A stretch of 64,000 nt of DNA from Bradyrhizobium sp. RD5-C2 (GCF_019972155.1 NZ_BOVL01000013.1:1-64000), one strand, 5' to 3'; positions 25,105-35,637 are shown, counted from the first letter of the stretch. Notes: generated from the sequence alone by a model not told the origin. Numbers and translations: made by a program.

Positions 25105-25995
25105 ATGGAGCTTCGGCATCTGCGCTATTTCGTTGCCGTGGCCGATGCCGGCAGCCTGACGGTCGCCGCCGAGCAGAAGCTCCACACCTCACAGCCTTCG
25201 CTCAGCCGGCAGATCCGCGATCTCGAGGAGGAGGTCGGGGTGCAACTTTTGAATCGCGGCGCGCAGGGCATCGAGCTGACCGCCGCCGGCAAGGCATTCC
25301 TCGACCATGCCCGCATGGCGCTGCTGCAGGCCGAAGCCGCCAAGGAAGCGGCGCTGCGCGCAGCCCAGCCGCCGAAGCCTGTCTTCTCGCTCGGCTTCCT
25401 GTCGGGCGCCGAAATCGATCTGCTGCCCGAGGTGAGCCGCCTGTTGCGCGAGGAGTTTCCCGGCATCGACATCCGCCTGTCGAGCGAATACTCGCCTCTG
25501 CTCGCCAAAGCCCTGATGCGGCGCAAGCTCGATGCGGCCTTCATGCGGGCGGACGAGAACATGGAGGACCTGGCGTACAAGCGCGTGCGCACCGACCCGC
25601 TGGTGTTCGTGTTTCCGGGCAACCATCGGCTGGCGGCGCAGACCGTCGTCGCGCCGGAAGACGTCGCGGGCGAGACCTTCTATCTGCCGTCCAAATCCGC
25701 GCCCGCGGTGCGCCGCGTCGTGCTCGACTATTTCAACCGCGCCGGCATCGATCCGAGGCCGGAGCACGAGGTGCACAACGTCGTGCACGCGATATCGATG
25801 ATCACCTCGACGCATGGTGTGATGCTGCTGCCGGCCTACACGGCGCGCTATCTGCCCGACAGCATCACCACCCGCCCGGTGCAGGGAGAGCCGCCGACGC
25901 TCGATCTCGTGCTCGCCTATCACAAGGCCAACAAATCCCCGATCCTGAAGCTGTTGCTATCGCGGGTCGGCCGCCTGGCCGGAGCGCCGGCCTGA
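25105..25995 (+). CDS. LysR-type transcriptional regulator
   Basis: 296 residues. The N-terminal winged helix MELRHLRYFVAVADAGSLTV...AEQKLHTSQPSLSRQIRDLE matches the LysR HTH. A linker helix follows, then a type 2 periplasmic-binding-protein effector domain starting about residue 92 (PVFSLGFLSGAEIDLLPEVS). This subtype resembles HcaR/CatR-like activators. It is divergent from the exported protein/SnoaL/VOC operon, which is its likely target. The inducer is not deducible from sequence. Confidence 0.93.
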   Translation: MELRHLRYFVAVADAGSLTVAAEQKLHTSQPSLSRQIRDLEEEVGVQLLNRGAQGIELTAAGKAFLDHARMALLQAEAAKEAALRAAQPPKPVFSLGFLSGAEIDLLPEVSRLLREEFPGIDIRLSSEYSPLLAKALMRRKLDAAFMRADENMEDLAYKRVRTDPLVFVFPGNHRLAAQTVVAPEDVAGETFYLPSKSAPAVRRVVLDYFNRAGIDPRPEHEVHNVVHAISMITSTHGVMLLPAYTARYLPDSITTRPVQGEPPTLDLVLAYHKANKSPILKLLLSRVGRLAGAPA

Positions 25996-26020
25996 TCCCT
26001 TCAATCCAGTGAGGACCAAT

Positions 26021-26584
26021 ATGCAAGCAGGCCTCGTTCAGACCTTTCGCGCCTTTGCCTACAACAATGCCTGGGCCAATCATCGCCTTCTCACGGCATG
26101 CGCCGGGCTCAGCCAGGCAGAGTTCGCCGCCGCGCGGACCGGATTCTTCCCGAGCCTGCAGGCGACGCTGAACCACATCCATGTCATCGATCTCTTCTAT
26201 ATCGACGCGCTCGAAGGGGGCTGGCTCGGGCCGAAGGCGTGGGCCGATGAAGTGCCCTACCCGTCGGTCGCGGCGCTGCAGGCTGCGCAACGCGCGATCG
26301 ACCAGCGCCTGATTGTTCACTGCGATGCACTGACGCCAGAACGGCTCGATGAAGTGGTCAAGGTCAACCGCGACACTTCCGTGCAGACCGAGCGGCGCGA
26401 CCGCCTTCTGATGCATCTGCTTCAGCACCAGATCCATCATCGCGGCCAGGCCCACGCGATGCTCTCCGAAACCACCGTCAAGCCGCCGCAGCTCGACGAA
26501 TTCTTCGCCGCCGGCGAGGCGCCGCTGCGGGAAACCGAGTTCAAGGACCTCGGCTGGCGCGAAGCCACCGTCTGGGGCGGCTAG
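26021..26584 (+). CDS. DinB-family protein
   Basis: 187 residues from ATG 26021, preceded by GAGG. It is a four-helix bundle of the DinB/YfiT type. The three metal-ligand histidines are visible: the first in TLNHIHVIDLFY and the others in LLQHQIHHRGQAHAML, the standard DinB signature. Family members are metal-dependent thiol-transferases or hydrolases of unclear substrate. It lies 25 bases after the LysR gene on the same strand, so it may be co-transcribed with it. Confidence 0.9.
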   Translation: MQAGLVQTFRAFAYNNAWANHRLLTACAGLSQAEFAAARTGFFPSLQATLNHIHVIDLFYIDALEGGWLGPKAWADEVPYPSVAALQAAQRAIDQRLIVHCDALTPERLDEVVKVNRDTSVQTERRDRLLMHLLQHQIHHRGQAHAMLSETTVKPPQLDEFFAAGEAPLRETEFKDLGWREATVWGG

Positions 26585-26585
26585 A

Positions 26586-26678
26586 GCTTCGTTCCGATCG
26601 AATCGAAACGAAGCTCTAGATTCTTGTTTTGACGCGTTCCTTTACGCGAGCTGGTATCCACTTCGCTCGAAAACGCTT
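26586..26678. repeat. Dispersed intergenic repeat, copy 2
   Basis: Same layout as copy 1: TTCCGATCGAATCGAAA, then TTTTGACGCGTTCCTTTACGCGAG, then CCACTTCGCTCGAAAACGCT. It follows the DinB stop directly. Confidence 0.8.
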
Positions 26679-26793
26679 TGAGCGCCAGGTTCCGCACGCG
26701 ATCGGGCGTCGCGGACCGGTTCCCGATCCGGAACAGCCTTGAATCCCGGCGCCTCCGCGCTCACCTGTCGATGAAACGTGGGGAACTCCAAAC

Positions 26794-27522
26794 ATGCCAT
26801 TCGCCAATCACCGGGGCCAGCGCATCCATTACACTGTTGAAGGATCCGGGCCACTGATCGTGCTCCAGCACGGCCTGCTGCTCGACGCCGCCAGCTGGAA
26901 GCAGTGCGGCGTGGTCGACGCGCTCGCCGATCGCTTCCGCGTCGTCTGCGTCGATTCGCTCGGACATGGTTTGAGCGACAAGCCTGCCGATCCCGAATTC
27001 TACGATCAGGAACAACGTGCCGGCGATATCGTCGCCGTGATCGATGATCTCGGCCACGAGCGCGCACACGTGGTTGGACATTCGATGGGCGGCTGGGTGG
27101 CGGTCGGCGTTGCCCGGTTCTTCCCGGCCCGGCTGGCGTCGCTTTCGATCGGCGGCTGGGACTTTGTTACCGGGCTGCCGCGCGGCAACGCCGGCCCGCT
27201 GACGTATGGTGCCTTCATGACGTTTGCACGCCGCACCGCGCCGCAACTCACGGGATGGGTGACGTCCGACCTCGAAGGCGGCGTGCGCGCCTGCTTCGAT
27301 GCGCTCGGCCAGATCGATGGCGCCAGGGACGCCGTGCTCTCCTCACGCGTGCCCGTGCTGCTCTGGAACGGACAGGACGACGGACCGCATGCGCCGATGC
27401 AGCGCTTTGCCGCGGAGAACGGCCTTGAAGCTATGTCGGTCCCCGGCGATCATCTCGGCGCGCTGTTCCAGCATGGCGCCGCGGTCGGCCGGGGCATCGG
27501 CTCGTTCGTCGGGCGCGGCTGA
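26794..27522 (+). CDS. Alpha/beta-hydrolase
   Basis: 242 residues. The fold is clear: oxyanion strand VLQHGLLLDAASW, nucleophile elbow VVGHSMGGWVAVG with Ser in GHSMGG, an Asp in LLWNGQDDG, and the general-base His in VPGDHLGALF near the C-terminus. There is no signal peptide, so it is cytosolic. It could be an esterase, a C-C bond hydrolase or a haloalkane-dehalogenase relative; the cap region is short. It stands alone between a repeat and an enoyl-CoA hydratase gene. Confidence 0.88.
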   Translation: MPFANHRGQRIHYTVEGSGPLIVLQHGLLLDAASWKQCGVVDALADRFRVVCVDSLGHGLSDKPADPEFYDQEQRAGDIVAVIDDLGHERAHVVGHSMGGWVAVGVARFFPARLASLSIGGWDFVTGLPRGNAGPLTYGAFMTFARRTAPQLTGWVTSDLEGGVRACFDALGQIDGARDAVLSSRVPVLLWNGQDDGPHAPMQRFAAENGLEAMSVPGDHLGALFQHGAAVGRGIGSFVGRG

Positions 27523-27762
27523 GCGGAGCACGATGAAGGGATACGTGCGACGGCCGCGGTTCGGCTTGCGCGGCCGGCACCCCGGAAATCGCGAATTCCG
27601 GTTAACTGCATTGCGCCGTTCTCATACTCGCCCACGGGGAAAAGCAGAGCAGAACACGCTGGAGCCCTTGGGGCTTGCACGGGATCATGTAGGATAGCGG
27701 TCACGACCTCGGCCGGCGACGCTGCCGGCCGACACTCGGACCGCTTACCCTGGGACTGCTTG

Positions 27763-28524
27763 ATGAGCGCGCATGTCATAGTCACCGACGAAGCCGCCAC
27801 ACGCGTGATCCGGCTGCGCAGGCCCGAGAAGAAGAACGCGATCACCCAGGAGATGTTTCGCGCGATCAGCGATGCGATCGACAAGGCGCAGAACAATCCG
27901 AAGATCCGCTGCCTGATCATCACCGGCGGCTCCGGCGTGTTCACCGCGGGCAACGACATCGAGGACCTGCTCGCGCAGGGCACCTCGACCGGCGAGACGC
28001 CGCCCGCCTCCGATCTGGTCAAGTTCCTGTATTCACTGGCCCACAATGTGAAGCCGATCATCGCTGCCGTCGACGGCGTCGCGATGGGCATCGGCACCAC
28101 GATGCTGTTTCACTGCGACTATGTGCTGGCGAGCAAGACCGCGCTGTTCTCGACGCCGTTCTCAAATTTCGGCCTGGTGCCGGAAGGCGCCTCCAGCCTG
28201 CTGATGCCGCGCACGATGGGCCATCAGCGCGCCTTTGCGATGCTGGTGATGGGCCGCACCATGTCGGCCGACGACGCCCGCGTCGCCGGTTTCGTCAACA
28301 CCGTGGTGGCGCCGGGGCATGCCGAGGTCGAGGCGCACAAGGTGGCGCGCGAGATCTGCGCACTGCCGGCCGAGGCGGTGGCGATCTCGCGCCGCCTGAT
28401 CCGGCTGCCGCCCGAGGACGTCACCCGCCGCATCGAGCAGGAGAACCATCTGTTCAGCGAGCGGATGCGCTCCAACGAGGCGGTCAGCGCCTTCAAGGCC
28501 TTCGTCGCGCGCACCAAGGATTGA
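27763..28524 (+). CDS. Enoyl-CoA hydratase/isomerase (crotonase family)
   Basis: 253 residues from ATG 27763. Crotonase signatures are present: oxyanion-hole segment LIITGGSGVFTAGNDIEDL and the helix KPIIAAVDGVAMGIGTTMLF, with the glycine-rich turn. The usual catalytic glutamate region reads FSNFGLVPEGASSLLMPR, with Glu in PEGASS; the second Glu position is less clear. It may act as a hydratase or a delta3-delta2 isomerase in fatty-acid or aromatic degradation. It lies on its own, upstream of the nucleotidase gene. Confidence 0.9.
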   Translation: MSAHVIVTDEAATRVIRLRRPEKKNAITQEMFRAISDAIDKAQNNPKIRCLIITGGSGVFTAGNDIEDLLAQGTSTGETPPASDLVKFLYSLAHNVKPIIAAVDGVAMGIGTTMLFHCDYVLASKTALFSTPFSNFGLVPEGASSLLMPRTMGHQRAFAMLVMGRTMSADDARVAGFVNTVVAPGHAEVEAHKVAREICALPAEAVAISRRLIRLPPEDVTRRIEQENHLFSERMRSNEAVSAFKAFVARTKD

Positions 28525-28600
28525 AACGAAGCGTCGCAAAATTGTAGTGGCGTCGCGCCATGATCGTGTGTTCCATGATCGTGCACGCCATGGACAGGTC

Positions 28601-30271
28601 ATGAGACACCATCGCCTTACGCCCCTCGCCGCGCTCTGCGCACTCGGACTGGCCGCGGCAAGCCCCTGCCTGGCGCAGACCGCAGCGCCGGTGAGCCTGC
28701 GGATTCTCGCGATCAACGATTTCCACGGCTATCTGCGGCCGCCGCCGGGCGGCATCCGCATCACCGATCCCGCTGACGCGACCAAAAAGATCATGGTGCC
28801 CGCCGGCGGCGCCGAGCGGGTGGCGACCGTCGTCAAGCAGCTGCGTGAAGGCCATAAGAACAATATCTTCGTCGCGGCCGGCGACCTGATCGGCGCGAGC
28901 CCGTTCTTGTCGGCGATGTTTCACGACGAGCCGACCATCGAGTCGCTGTCGATGATGGGGCTTGCGATCTCGTCGGTCGGCAATCACGAATTCGACGAGG
29001 GCAAGGACGAGCTGCTGCGGATGCAGAATGGCGGCTGCCACCCGGTCGACAAGTGCCAGGGGCCGCATCCCTTCCTGGGGGCCAAATTCCGCTATCTCGC
29101 CGCCTCCACGATCGACAAGGCCACCGGCAAACCGGTGTTTCCGCCCTACGAGATCAAGGAGTTCGACGGCATTCCGGTGGCCTTCATCGGGCTGACCCTG
29201 AAGAACACGCCGAACCTGGTGTCGCCGGCCGGCGTCGCGAGCCTCGAATTCCGCGATGAGGCCGAGACCGTCAATGCGTTGGTCCCCGAGCTGAAGGCGA
29301 AAGGCGTCAAGGCGATCGTGGTCCTGATCCACGAGGGCGGCTTTCCAACCGGCGACTATAATGAATGCCCCGGCATCTCCGGGCCGATCGTCGACATCGT
29401 CAAGAAATTCGACAAGGCGGTCGACGTCGTGATCTCCGGCCACACCCACCAGGCCTATGTCTGCGAGATTGACGGACGGCTCGTCACATCAGGCGACAAA
29501 TACGGCACGCTGGTCACCGCGATCGACCTTCAGCTCGATCCGAACAGCCACGACGTAATCAGCGCCAAGGCCGACAACACCATCGTGACGATCGGCGGCA
29601 CAGCCAAGGACCCGGAGCAGAGCGCGCTGCTGGAATCCTACGACCGGCTGGCCGCACCGATCGCCAACCGCGCGGCCGGCTCGGTCACGGAAACGCTGTC
29701 GCGCACGCCTGCCGAGACCGGCGAAAGCGTGCTCGGCGATATCGTCGCCGACGCGCAGCTGCGCGCGACGAGCTCCGAGCCGAATGGCGGCGCGGTGATC
29801 GCCTTCACCAATCCCGGCGGCGTGCGCACCGACATCGTCAAGCGCGAGGACGGCGCCATCACCTATGCCGACATCTTCGCCAGCCAGCCGTTCCGCAACC
29901 AGCTGGTGACGATGACGCTGACCGGCAAGCAGCTCAAGGACGTGCTGGAGCAGCAATGGGCCGACCCGAAACGGCCGCGTGCGCTACAGGTCTCGAAAGG
30001 CTTTGCCTATGCGTGGGATGCGAGCAAGGGCGACGGCGCGCGCATCATCGCCGCGCGGATGTCGCTCGACGGCAAGCCGATCGACCCGGCCGCGAGCTAT
30101 CGCGTCACCGTGAACAATTATCTCGCCGAGGGCGGCGACGGCTTCACGGTGTTCAAGGAAGGAACGGCGCAGCAGTTCGGCATCTACGACGTCGATGCCC
30201 TCTATGCCTACTTCAAGGCCAACAGCCCGGTCGGCCCGGCGGCGGGCAAGCGGATCGAGCGGATCAATTGA
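28601..30271 (+). CDS. 5'-nucleotidase/UshA-type metallophosphatase
   Basis: 556 residues from ATG 28601 with a signal peptide (LAALCALGLAAASPCLAQ), so periplasmic. The N-terminal metallophosphoesterase domain has ILAINDFHGYL, GDLIGAS, SVGNHEFDEG and VVISGHTHQAY, which supply the dinuclear metal ligands. The C-terminal substrate-binding domain has NPGGVRTDI and ITYADIFASQPF, which stack the nucleoside base. It releases phosphate from extracellular nucleotides (5'-nucleotidase, 2',3'-cyclic phosphodiesterase or UDP-sugar hydrolase). No phosphate regulon neighbours are visible. Confidence 0.92.
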   Translation: MRHHRLTPLAALCALGLAAASPCLAQTAAPVSLRILAINDFHGYLRPPPGGIRITDPADATKKIMVPAGGAERVATVVKQLREGHKNNIFVAAGDLIGASPFLSAMFHDEPTIESLSMMGLAISSVGNHEFDEGKDELLRMQNGGCHPVDKCQGPHPFLGAKFRYLAASTIDKATGKPVFPPYEIKEFDGIPVAFIGLTLKNTPNLVSPAGVASLEFRDEAETVNALVPELKAKGVKAIVVLIHEGGFPTGDYNECPGISGPIVDIVKKFDKAVDVVISGHTHQAYVCEIDGRLVTSGDKYGTLVTAIDLQLDPNSHDVISAKADNTIVTIGGTAKDPEQSALLESYDRLAAPIANRAAGSVTETLSRTPAETGESVLGDIVADAQLRATSSEPNGGAVIAFTNPGGVRTDIVKREDGAITYADIFASQPFRNQLVTMTLTGKQLKDVLEQQWADPKRPRALQVSKGFAYAWDASKGDGARIIAARMSLDGKPIDPAASYRVTVNNYLAEGGDGFTVFKEGTAQQFGIYDVDALYAYFKANSPVGPAAGKRIERIN

Positions 30272-30379
30272 AGTGCGGACATGGAACATCCGTGGGGCCG
30301 AGACAGGCCTTTCCGGCGAGCCGGTAACGGCCTAAATTAGACGCTCCTCGCACGCGCCCCCAATGCGCCGGGAATTTGC

Positions 30380-31306
<927 letters not shown>

Positions 31307-31431
31307 ATCCCCGCCACAATACCCCCGCAAAAATTCGATTGATTCTGCGCCGGGGCAAGCATGGCCTGCGACGGGTCATGTTTGGACGACGAGATCCGAT
31401 CGCGGTCTGATCGGCGCACTGGGAACACATA

Positions 31432-31683
31432 ATGGCCGAAAATACCCAAGCCGACGTCAAGAAGCTCTCCTTTGAACGCGCGATCGAGGAACTCGAATCG
31501 ATCGTCAAGCGGCTCGAGGACGGCAAGGTCCCGCTTGAGGAATCGGTCGCGATCTATGAGCGCGGCGAGGCGCTGAAGCGGCGCTGCGAGGAATTGCTGC
31601 GCCAGGCCGAAGCCCGCGTCGACAAGATCACCACCGACGCCTCGGGCCAGCCGACCGGCACCGAGCCGCTCGACGTGCAGTAG
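31432..31683 (+). CDS. xseB: Exodeoxyribonuclease VII small subunit
   Basis: 83 residues. The signature FERAIEELESIVKRLEDGKV and PLEESVAIYERGEALKRRCE is diagnostic of XseB, the helical small subunit that binds XseA to form the single-strand exonuclease. The C-terminal tail carries an extra stretch, TTDASGQPTGTEPLDVQ. The large subunit is not in the window. The position upstream of dxs matches the common xseB-ispA-dxs order, but ispA is absent here. Confidence 0.95.
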   Translation: MAENTQADVKKLSFERAIEELESIVKRLEDGKVPLEESVAIYERGEALKRRCEELLRQAEARVDKITTDASGQPTGTEPLDVQ

Positions 31684-32236
31684 CGGCAAGAGGCGCCGAT
31701 ACGCCGCGATCATGCGACAGGATGTCCGCCTCGGCGGGCGATTGTTGCTGCGCATTTCCGTTGAACGACGACGCAGCGGGGCGACCGCGGCAATCGGGTG
31801 CGGCTGCGAATCAGGCCAATCCGGACCATCGGGGCTGCCGCTAAAATAGCCAAAATGGAACCCGATCCTAGCCCAAGCATTGAAAAGTCTAGACTTTTCG
31901 GGACGGCGCATAGGAACCCTGCGCGCCCTATCGGGTTGGCTTTGGCTGCGGCTTTGGTGTAATGCTTCCAGTTCTATGGGCATTTGAGGGTGTCGGGCGG
32001 CCCGAATTTTTCGGGCGGCATGCATCTCAAATGGTTCGACAAAACTGAACCGGGACGGGTGAAGAGCGACCAAGGTGATGCATATCACGTGGTCCAATCC
32101 GGAGTGAATCTAGGCTTACAATCAGGCAGGGCCTGCCGGGACGGCACCCAGTGTCTGGCATTCGCTGCGCGGTGAGCGCGCCAACCCATCTCGCGTCGGG
32201 CCGTTCGTTCCGACAGGCAAAAATTGGAAATTCGCT
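31684..32236. other. Intergenic region upstream of dxs
   Basis: About 550 bases with no recognised gene, containing an 18-base perfect palindrome at 31882-31899. The dxs promoter must lie here. A 63-codon frame at 31984 has no ribosome-binding site or recognisable product. Confidence 0.5.
31882..31899. repeat. 18-base perfect palindrome
   Basis: GAAAAGTCTAGACTTTTC reads identically on both strands. It sits about 340 bases upstream of the dxs start. It could be a dimeric-regulator site, although no such factor is known for dxs. Confidence 0.6.
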
Positions 32237-34165
32237 GTGACCACATTTAGTAAAACGCCGCTTCTTGACACTATTCACACGCCGGATGACCTGCGCAAGC
32301 TGAAGGTCGAGCAGGTGCGGCAGGTTGCCGACGAGCTCCGCCAGGAAACCATCGACGCCGTGTCGGTGACCGGCGGCCATTTCGGCGCCGGCCTCGGCGT
32401 GGTCGAACTGACCACCGCCATCCACTACATCTTCGACACCCCGCGCGACCGCCTGATCTGGGACGTCGGCCACCAAGCCTATCCGCACAAGATCCTGACC
32501 GGTCGCCGCGACCGCATCCGCACCCTGCGCACCGCCGGCGGCCTCTCCGGCTTCACCAAGCGCACCGAGAGCGACTACGATCCGTTCGGCGCTGCGCACT
32601 CCTCGACCTCGATTTCGGCCGGCCTCGGCATGGCCGTGGCACGCGACCTCTCCGGCGGCAAGAACAACGTTATCGCCGTGATCGGCGACGGCGCGATGTC
32701 GGCAGGCATGGCCTATGAGGCCATGAACAACGCCGGCGCGATGAACTCGCGCCTGATCGTGATCCTCAACGATAACGACATGTCGATCGCACCGCCGGTC
32801 GGCGCGATGAGCGCCTATCTGTCGCGCCTCTACTCGGGCAAGACCTACCGCTCGCTGCGCGAGGCGGCCAAGCAGATCAACAAGCGCCTGCCGAAGATCC
32901 TCGCCAACCGAGCCAACCGCGTCGAGGAATATTCCCGCGGCTTCATGATGGACGGCGGCACGCTGTTCGAGGAGCTCGGCTTCTATTATGTCGGCCCGAT
33001 CGACGGCCACAATCTCGACCATCTGCTGCCGGTGCTAAAGAACGTCCGCGACATGGAGACCGGGCCGATCCTGGTTCACGTCGTGACCCAGAAGGGCAAG
33101 GGCTACGGCCCGGCCGAGGCTTCCGCCGACAAGTACCACGCCGTGGTCAAGTTCGACGTCGCGACCGGCACCCAGGCCAAGGCCAAGCCGAACGCGCCGG
33201 CCTACCAGAACGTGTTTGGCCAGAGCCTCGTCAAGGAAGCCCAGAAGGACGACAAGATCGTCGCCATCACCGCGGCGATGCCGTCGGGCACCGGCGTCGA
33301 CATCTTCAACAAGGCGTTCCCGGACCGCACCTTCGACGTCGGCATCGCCGAGCAGCATGCGGTGACGTTCGCCGCCGGCCTCGCCACCGAAGGTTACAAG
33401 CCGTTCTGCGCGATCTACTCGACCTTCCTGCAGCGCGGCTATGACCAGGTGGTCCATGACGTCGCGATCCAGAGCCTTCCGGTCCGCTTCGCGATCGACC
33501 GCGCCGGCCTGGTCGGCGCCGACGGCGCGACCCATGCCGGTTCGTTCGACAACGCCTATCTCGGCTGCCTGCCGAACTTCGTGATCATGGCGGCCTCCGA
33601 CGAGGCGGAAATGGTTCACATGGTGGCGACCCAGGTTGCGATCAACGATCGTCCGAGCGCACTGCGCTATCCGCGCGGCGAGGGCCGCGGCGTCGAGATG
33701 CCTGAAGTCGGCATTCCCCTGGAGATCGGCAAGGGCCGCATCGTCCGCGAGGGCAAGCAGGTCGCGCTGCTGTCGTTCGGCACCCGCCTCGCCGAGTGCG
33801 AGAAGGCCGCCGATGAGCTCGCTGCTCACGGCCTCTCCGCCACGATTGCCGACGCGCGCTTCATGAAGCCGCTCGACGAAGAGATGATCATGAAGCTCGC
33901 CCGCGACCACGAGATCCTGATCACCATCGAGGAAGGCTCGATCGGCGGCTTCGGCTCGCATGTCATGCAGTACCTGTCCGACAACGCCATGCTGGACAGC
34001 GGCATGCTCAAGTTCCGTTCGATGATCCTGCCCGACGTGTTCCTCGACCATGACTCGCCGGCTGCGATGTATGCCCGCGCGGGTCTCGACGCCAAGAGCA
34101 TCGTTGCCAAGGTCTTCGAGACCCTCGGCAAGGACTACAAGACCGAGACCGTCAAGCTCGCCTAG
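32237..34165 (+). CDS. dxs: 1-deoxy-D-xylulose-5-phosphate synthase
   Basis: 642 residues from a GTG start. It catalyses the first step of the non-mevalonate isoprenoid pathway, joining pyruvate and glyceraldehyde 3-phosphate with thiamine diphosphate. The ThDP motif is GDGAMSAGMAYEAMNNAGAM, the N-terminal TKT segment contains WDVGHQAYPHKILTGR, and the central domain has FDVGIAEQHAVTFAAGLA. The transketolase C-terminal domain follows. Length is standard. Downstream is repeat copy 3. Confidence 0.97.
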   Translation: MTTFSKTPLLDTIHTPDDLRKLKVEQVRQVADELRQETIDAVSVTGGHFGAGLGVVELTTAIHYIFDTPRDRLIWDVGHQAYPHKILTGRRDRIRTLRTAGGLSGFTKRTESDYDPFGAAHSSTSISAGLGMAVARDLSGGKNNVIAVIGDGAMSAGMAYEAMNNAGAMNSRLIVILNDNDMSIAPPVGAMSAYLSRLYSGKTYRSLREAAKQINKRLPKILANRANRVEEYSRGFMMDGGTLFEELGFYYVGPIDGHNLDHLLPVLKNVRDMETGPILVHVVTQKGKGYGPAEASADKYHAVVKFDVATGTQAKAKPNAPAYQNVFGQSLVKEAQKDDKIVAITAAMPSGTGVDIFNKAFPDRTFDVGIAEQHAVTFAAGLATEGYKPFCAIYSTFLQRGYDQVVHDVAIQSLPVRFAIDRAGLVGADGATHAGSFDNAYLGCLPNFVIMAASDEAEMVHMVATQVAINDRPSALRYPRGEGRGVEMPEVGIPLEIGKGRIVREGKQVALLSFGTRLAECEKAADELAAHGLSATIADARFMKPLDEEMIMKLARDHEILITIEEGSIGGFGSHVMQYLSDNAMLDSGMLKFRSMILPDVFLDHDSPAAMYARAGLDAKSIVAKVFETLGKDYKTETVKLA

Positions 34166-34267
34166 AGCCCTTAACCGTTCCGATCGAATCGGAACGGAGC
34201 TCTGGATTTTTGTTTTGACGCGTTTTCTTCACGCGAGGCCGATACCCACTTCGCTTGAAAACGCTCT
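34166..34267. repeat. Dispersed intergenic repeat, copy 3
   Basis: Same core as copies 1 and 2: GTTCCGATCGAATCGGAAC (imperfect palindrome), then TTTTGACGCGTTTTCTTCACGCG, then CCACTTCGCTTGAAAACGCTCT. It follows the dxs stop. Confidence 0.8.
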
Positions 34268-34303
34268 CATTGCTCGGGCGGCGCCCCTGGTGCCGGCAAG
34301 TCT

Positions 34304-34867
34304 ATGAAAATCTATCTGGCAGGTCCTGACGTGTTCCTGCCGGATGCCGTGGAGATCGGCCGCCGCAAGGCGGAGGTTTGCGCCTATCACGGGCTGACCG
34401 GGCTGTATCCGCTCGACAACAGCATCAATCCCACGGTCGCCGGCGCCTCGCTCACCATCTTCAAAAGCAACGAGGCGATGATGGAGTCGGCCGACGCCGT
34501 CATCGCCAATTTGACGCCGTTTCGCGGCCCCAGTGCCGACGCAGGCACCGTCTACGAACTCGGCTACATGGCAGGACGCGGCAAGCTGTGCCTCGCCTAT
34601 TCGAACGATCCCACGTCCTACGCCAATCGTGTGGCGCGGCTGCAGCAGGTGGTGCCGGCATCCGACGGACGCCTGATCGACGCGGAGGGGCTGACGGTGG
34701 AAGAGTTTGGCTTGCCGGACAATCTGATGATGATGCACGCGCTCGATCTGCACGGCAGTCCGCTGGTGACGCCGAAGGAGCCTGCGGCCGACCTCTGGCA
34801 CGATCTCACCTCCTTCGAGACCTGCGTGCGGCTCGCCGCCGCGCAGCGCCGGCAGGGCGCCAAATGA
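34304..34867 (+). CDS. Nucleoside 2-deoxyribosyltransferase-like protein
   Basis: 187 residues. It starts MKIYLAGPDVFLPDAVEIGR, the typical beginning of the family, with the core active-site segments SADAVIANLTPFRGPSADAGTVYELGYMAG (the Glu of the ELGY part is the usual nucleophile). Family members exchange nucleobases or hydrolyse nucleotide N-glycosidic bonds in salvage or damage clearance. It overlaps the TlyA gene start by four bases (ATGA), so the genes are linked. Substrate not known. Confidence 0.87.
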   Translation: MKIYLAGPDVFLPDAVEIGRRKAEVCAYHGLTGLYPLDNSINPTVAGASLTIFKSNEAMMESADAVIANLTPFRGPSADAGTVYELGYMAGRGKLCLAYSNDPTSYANRVARLQQVVPASDGRLIDAEGLTVEEFGLPDNLMMMHALDLHGSPLVTPKEPAADLWHDLTSFETCVRLAAAQRRQGAK

Positions 34868-35637
34868 CCAAGCAAGTGACCAAGCCGGGCGACAACGACA
34901 ACGGCGTATCCGCCAGCAAGCGCATCGACGTGCTGCTGGTCGAGCGCGGCCTGTTCGAAAGCCGGGCGCGGGCGCGCGCCGCGATCGACGCCGGCCTCGT
35001 CACCGCCGACGGCAAACAGGTTGCGAAGGCATCCGAGATCGTGGCGCCCGGCGCCGAACTCACGGCCGAACCGGCGCACCCCTATGTCTCGCGCGGCGGC
35101 GTCAAGCTCGCCGGTGCGCTCGAGCATTATCCGATCGACGTCGAGGGCCATGTCTGCCTCGATGTCGGCGCCTCGACCGGCGGCTTCACCGAAGTGCTGC
35201 TCGCCAATGGCGCGAGCCTCGTCTTCGCCATCGATGTCGGCCACGGCCAGCTGCATCCCTCGCTGCAGGGGCATCCGAAGATCGTCTCCATGGAGGAGAC
35301 CGACATCAGGAATTTCGAGGGCAAGCGGCTGCCGGCGCGGCCCGATGTCGTCGTGATCGACGTCAGCTTCATCTCGCTGAAGCTGGTGCTGCCGGTGGCG
35401 CTGTCGCTGGCGGCCGCGCCGATGCATCTCTTGGCGCTGATCAAGCCGCAATTCGAGGCGGCCCGCAAACACGCCAAGCGCGGCGTCATCCGCAATGCGA
35501 TGGTGCACCAGGAGATTTGCGACGATATCGCCGCCTTTGCCGCCTCGCTCGGCTGCACCGACATTCAGGTGTTCCCGTCATCGATCACCGGCGGCGACGG
35601 CAACATCGAATTCTTCCTCGGCGCACGCCGTGGCTGA
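34864..35637 (+). CDS. tlyA: TlyA-family rRNA ribose methyltransferase
   Basis: 257 residues from ATG 34864. An S4 RNA-binding domain opens the protein (RIDVLLVERGLFESRARARA), followed by an FtsJ-type Rossmann methyltransferase (CLDVGASTGGFTEVLLANGA as SAM motif; VVIDVSFISLKLVL). Members 2'-O-methylate rRNA cytidines in 16S and/or 23S rRNA. The start overlaps the deoxyribosyltransferase stop and the stop overlaps the next gene's GTG, so three genes form one unit. Confidence 0.93.
   Translation: MTKQVTKPGDNDNGVSASKRIDVLLVERGLFESRARARAAIDAGLVTADGKQVAKASEIVAPGAELTAEPAHPYVSRGGVKLAGALEHYPIDVEGHVCLDVGASTGGFTEVLLANGASLVFAIDVGHGQLHPSLQGHPKIVSMEETDIRNFEGKRLPARPDVVVIDVSFISLKLVLPVALSLAAAPMHLLALIKPQFEAARKHAKRGVIRNAMVHQEICDDIAAFAASLGCTDIQVFPSSITGGDGNIEFFLGARRG

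Noticed and set aside
31984..32175. 63-codon plus-strand frame before dxs
   Set aside because: No ribosome-binding site and no recognisable protein pattern.
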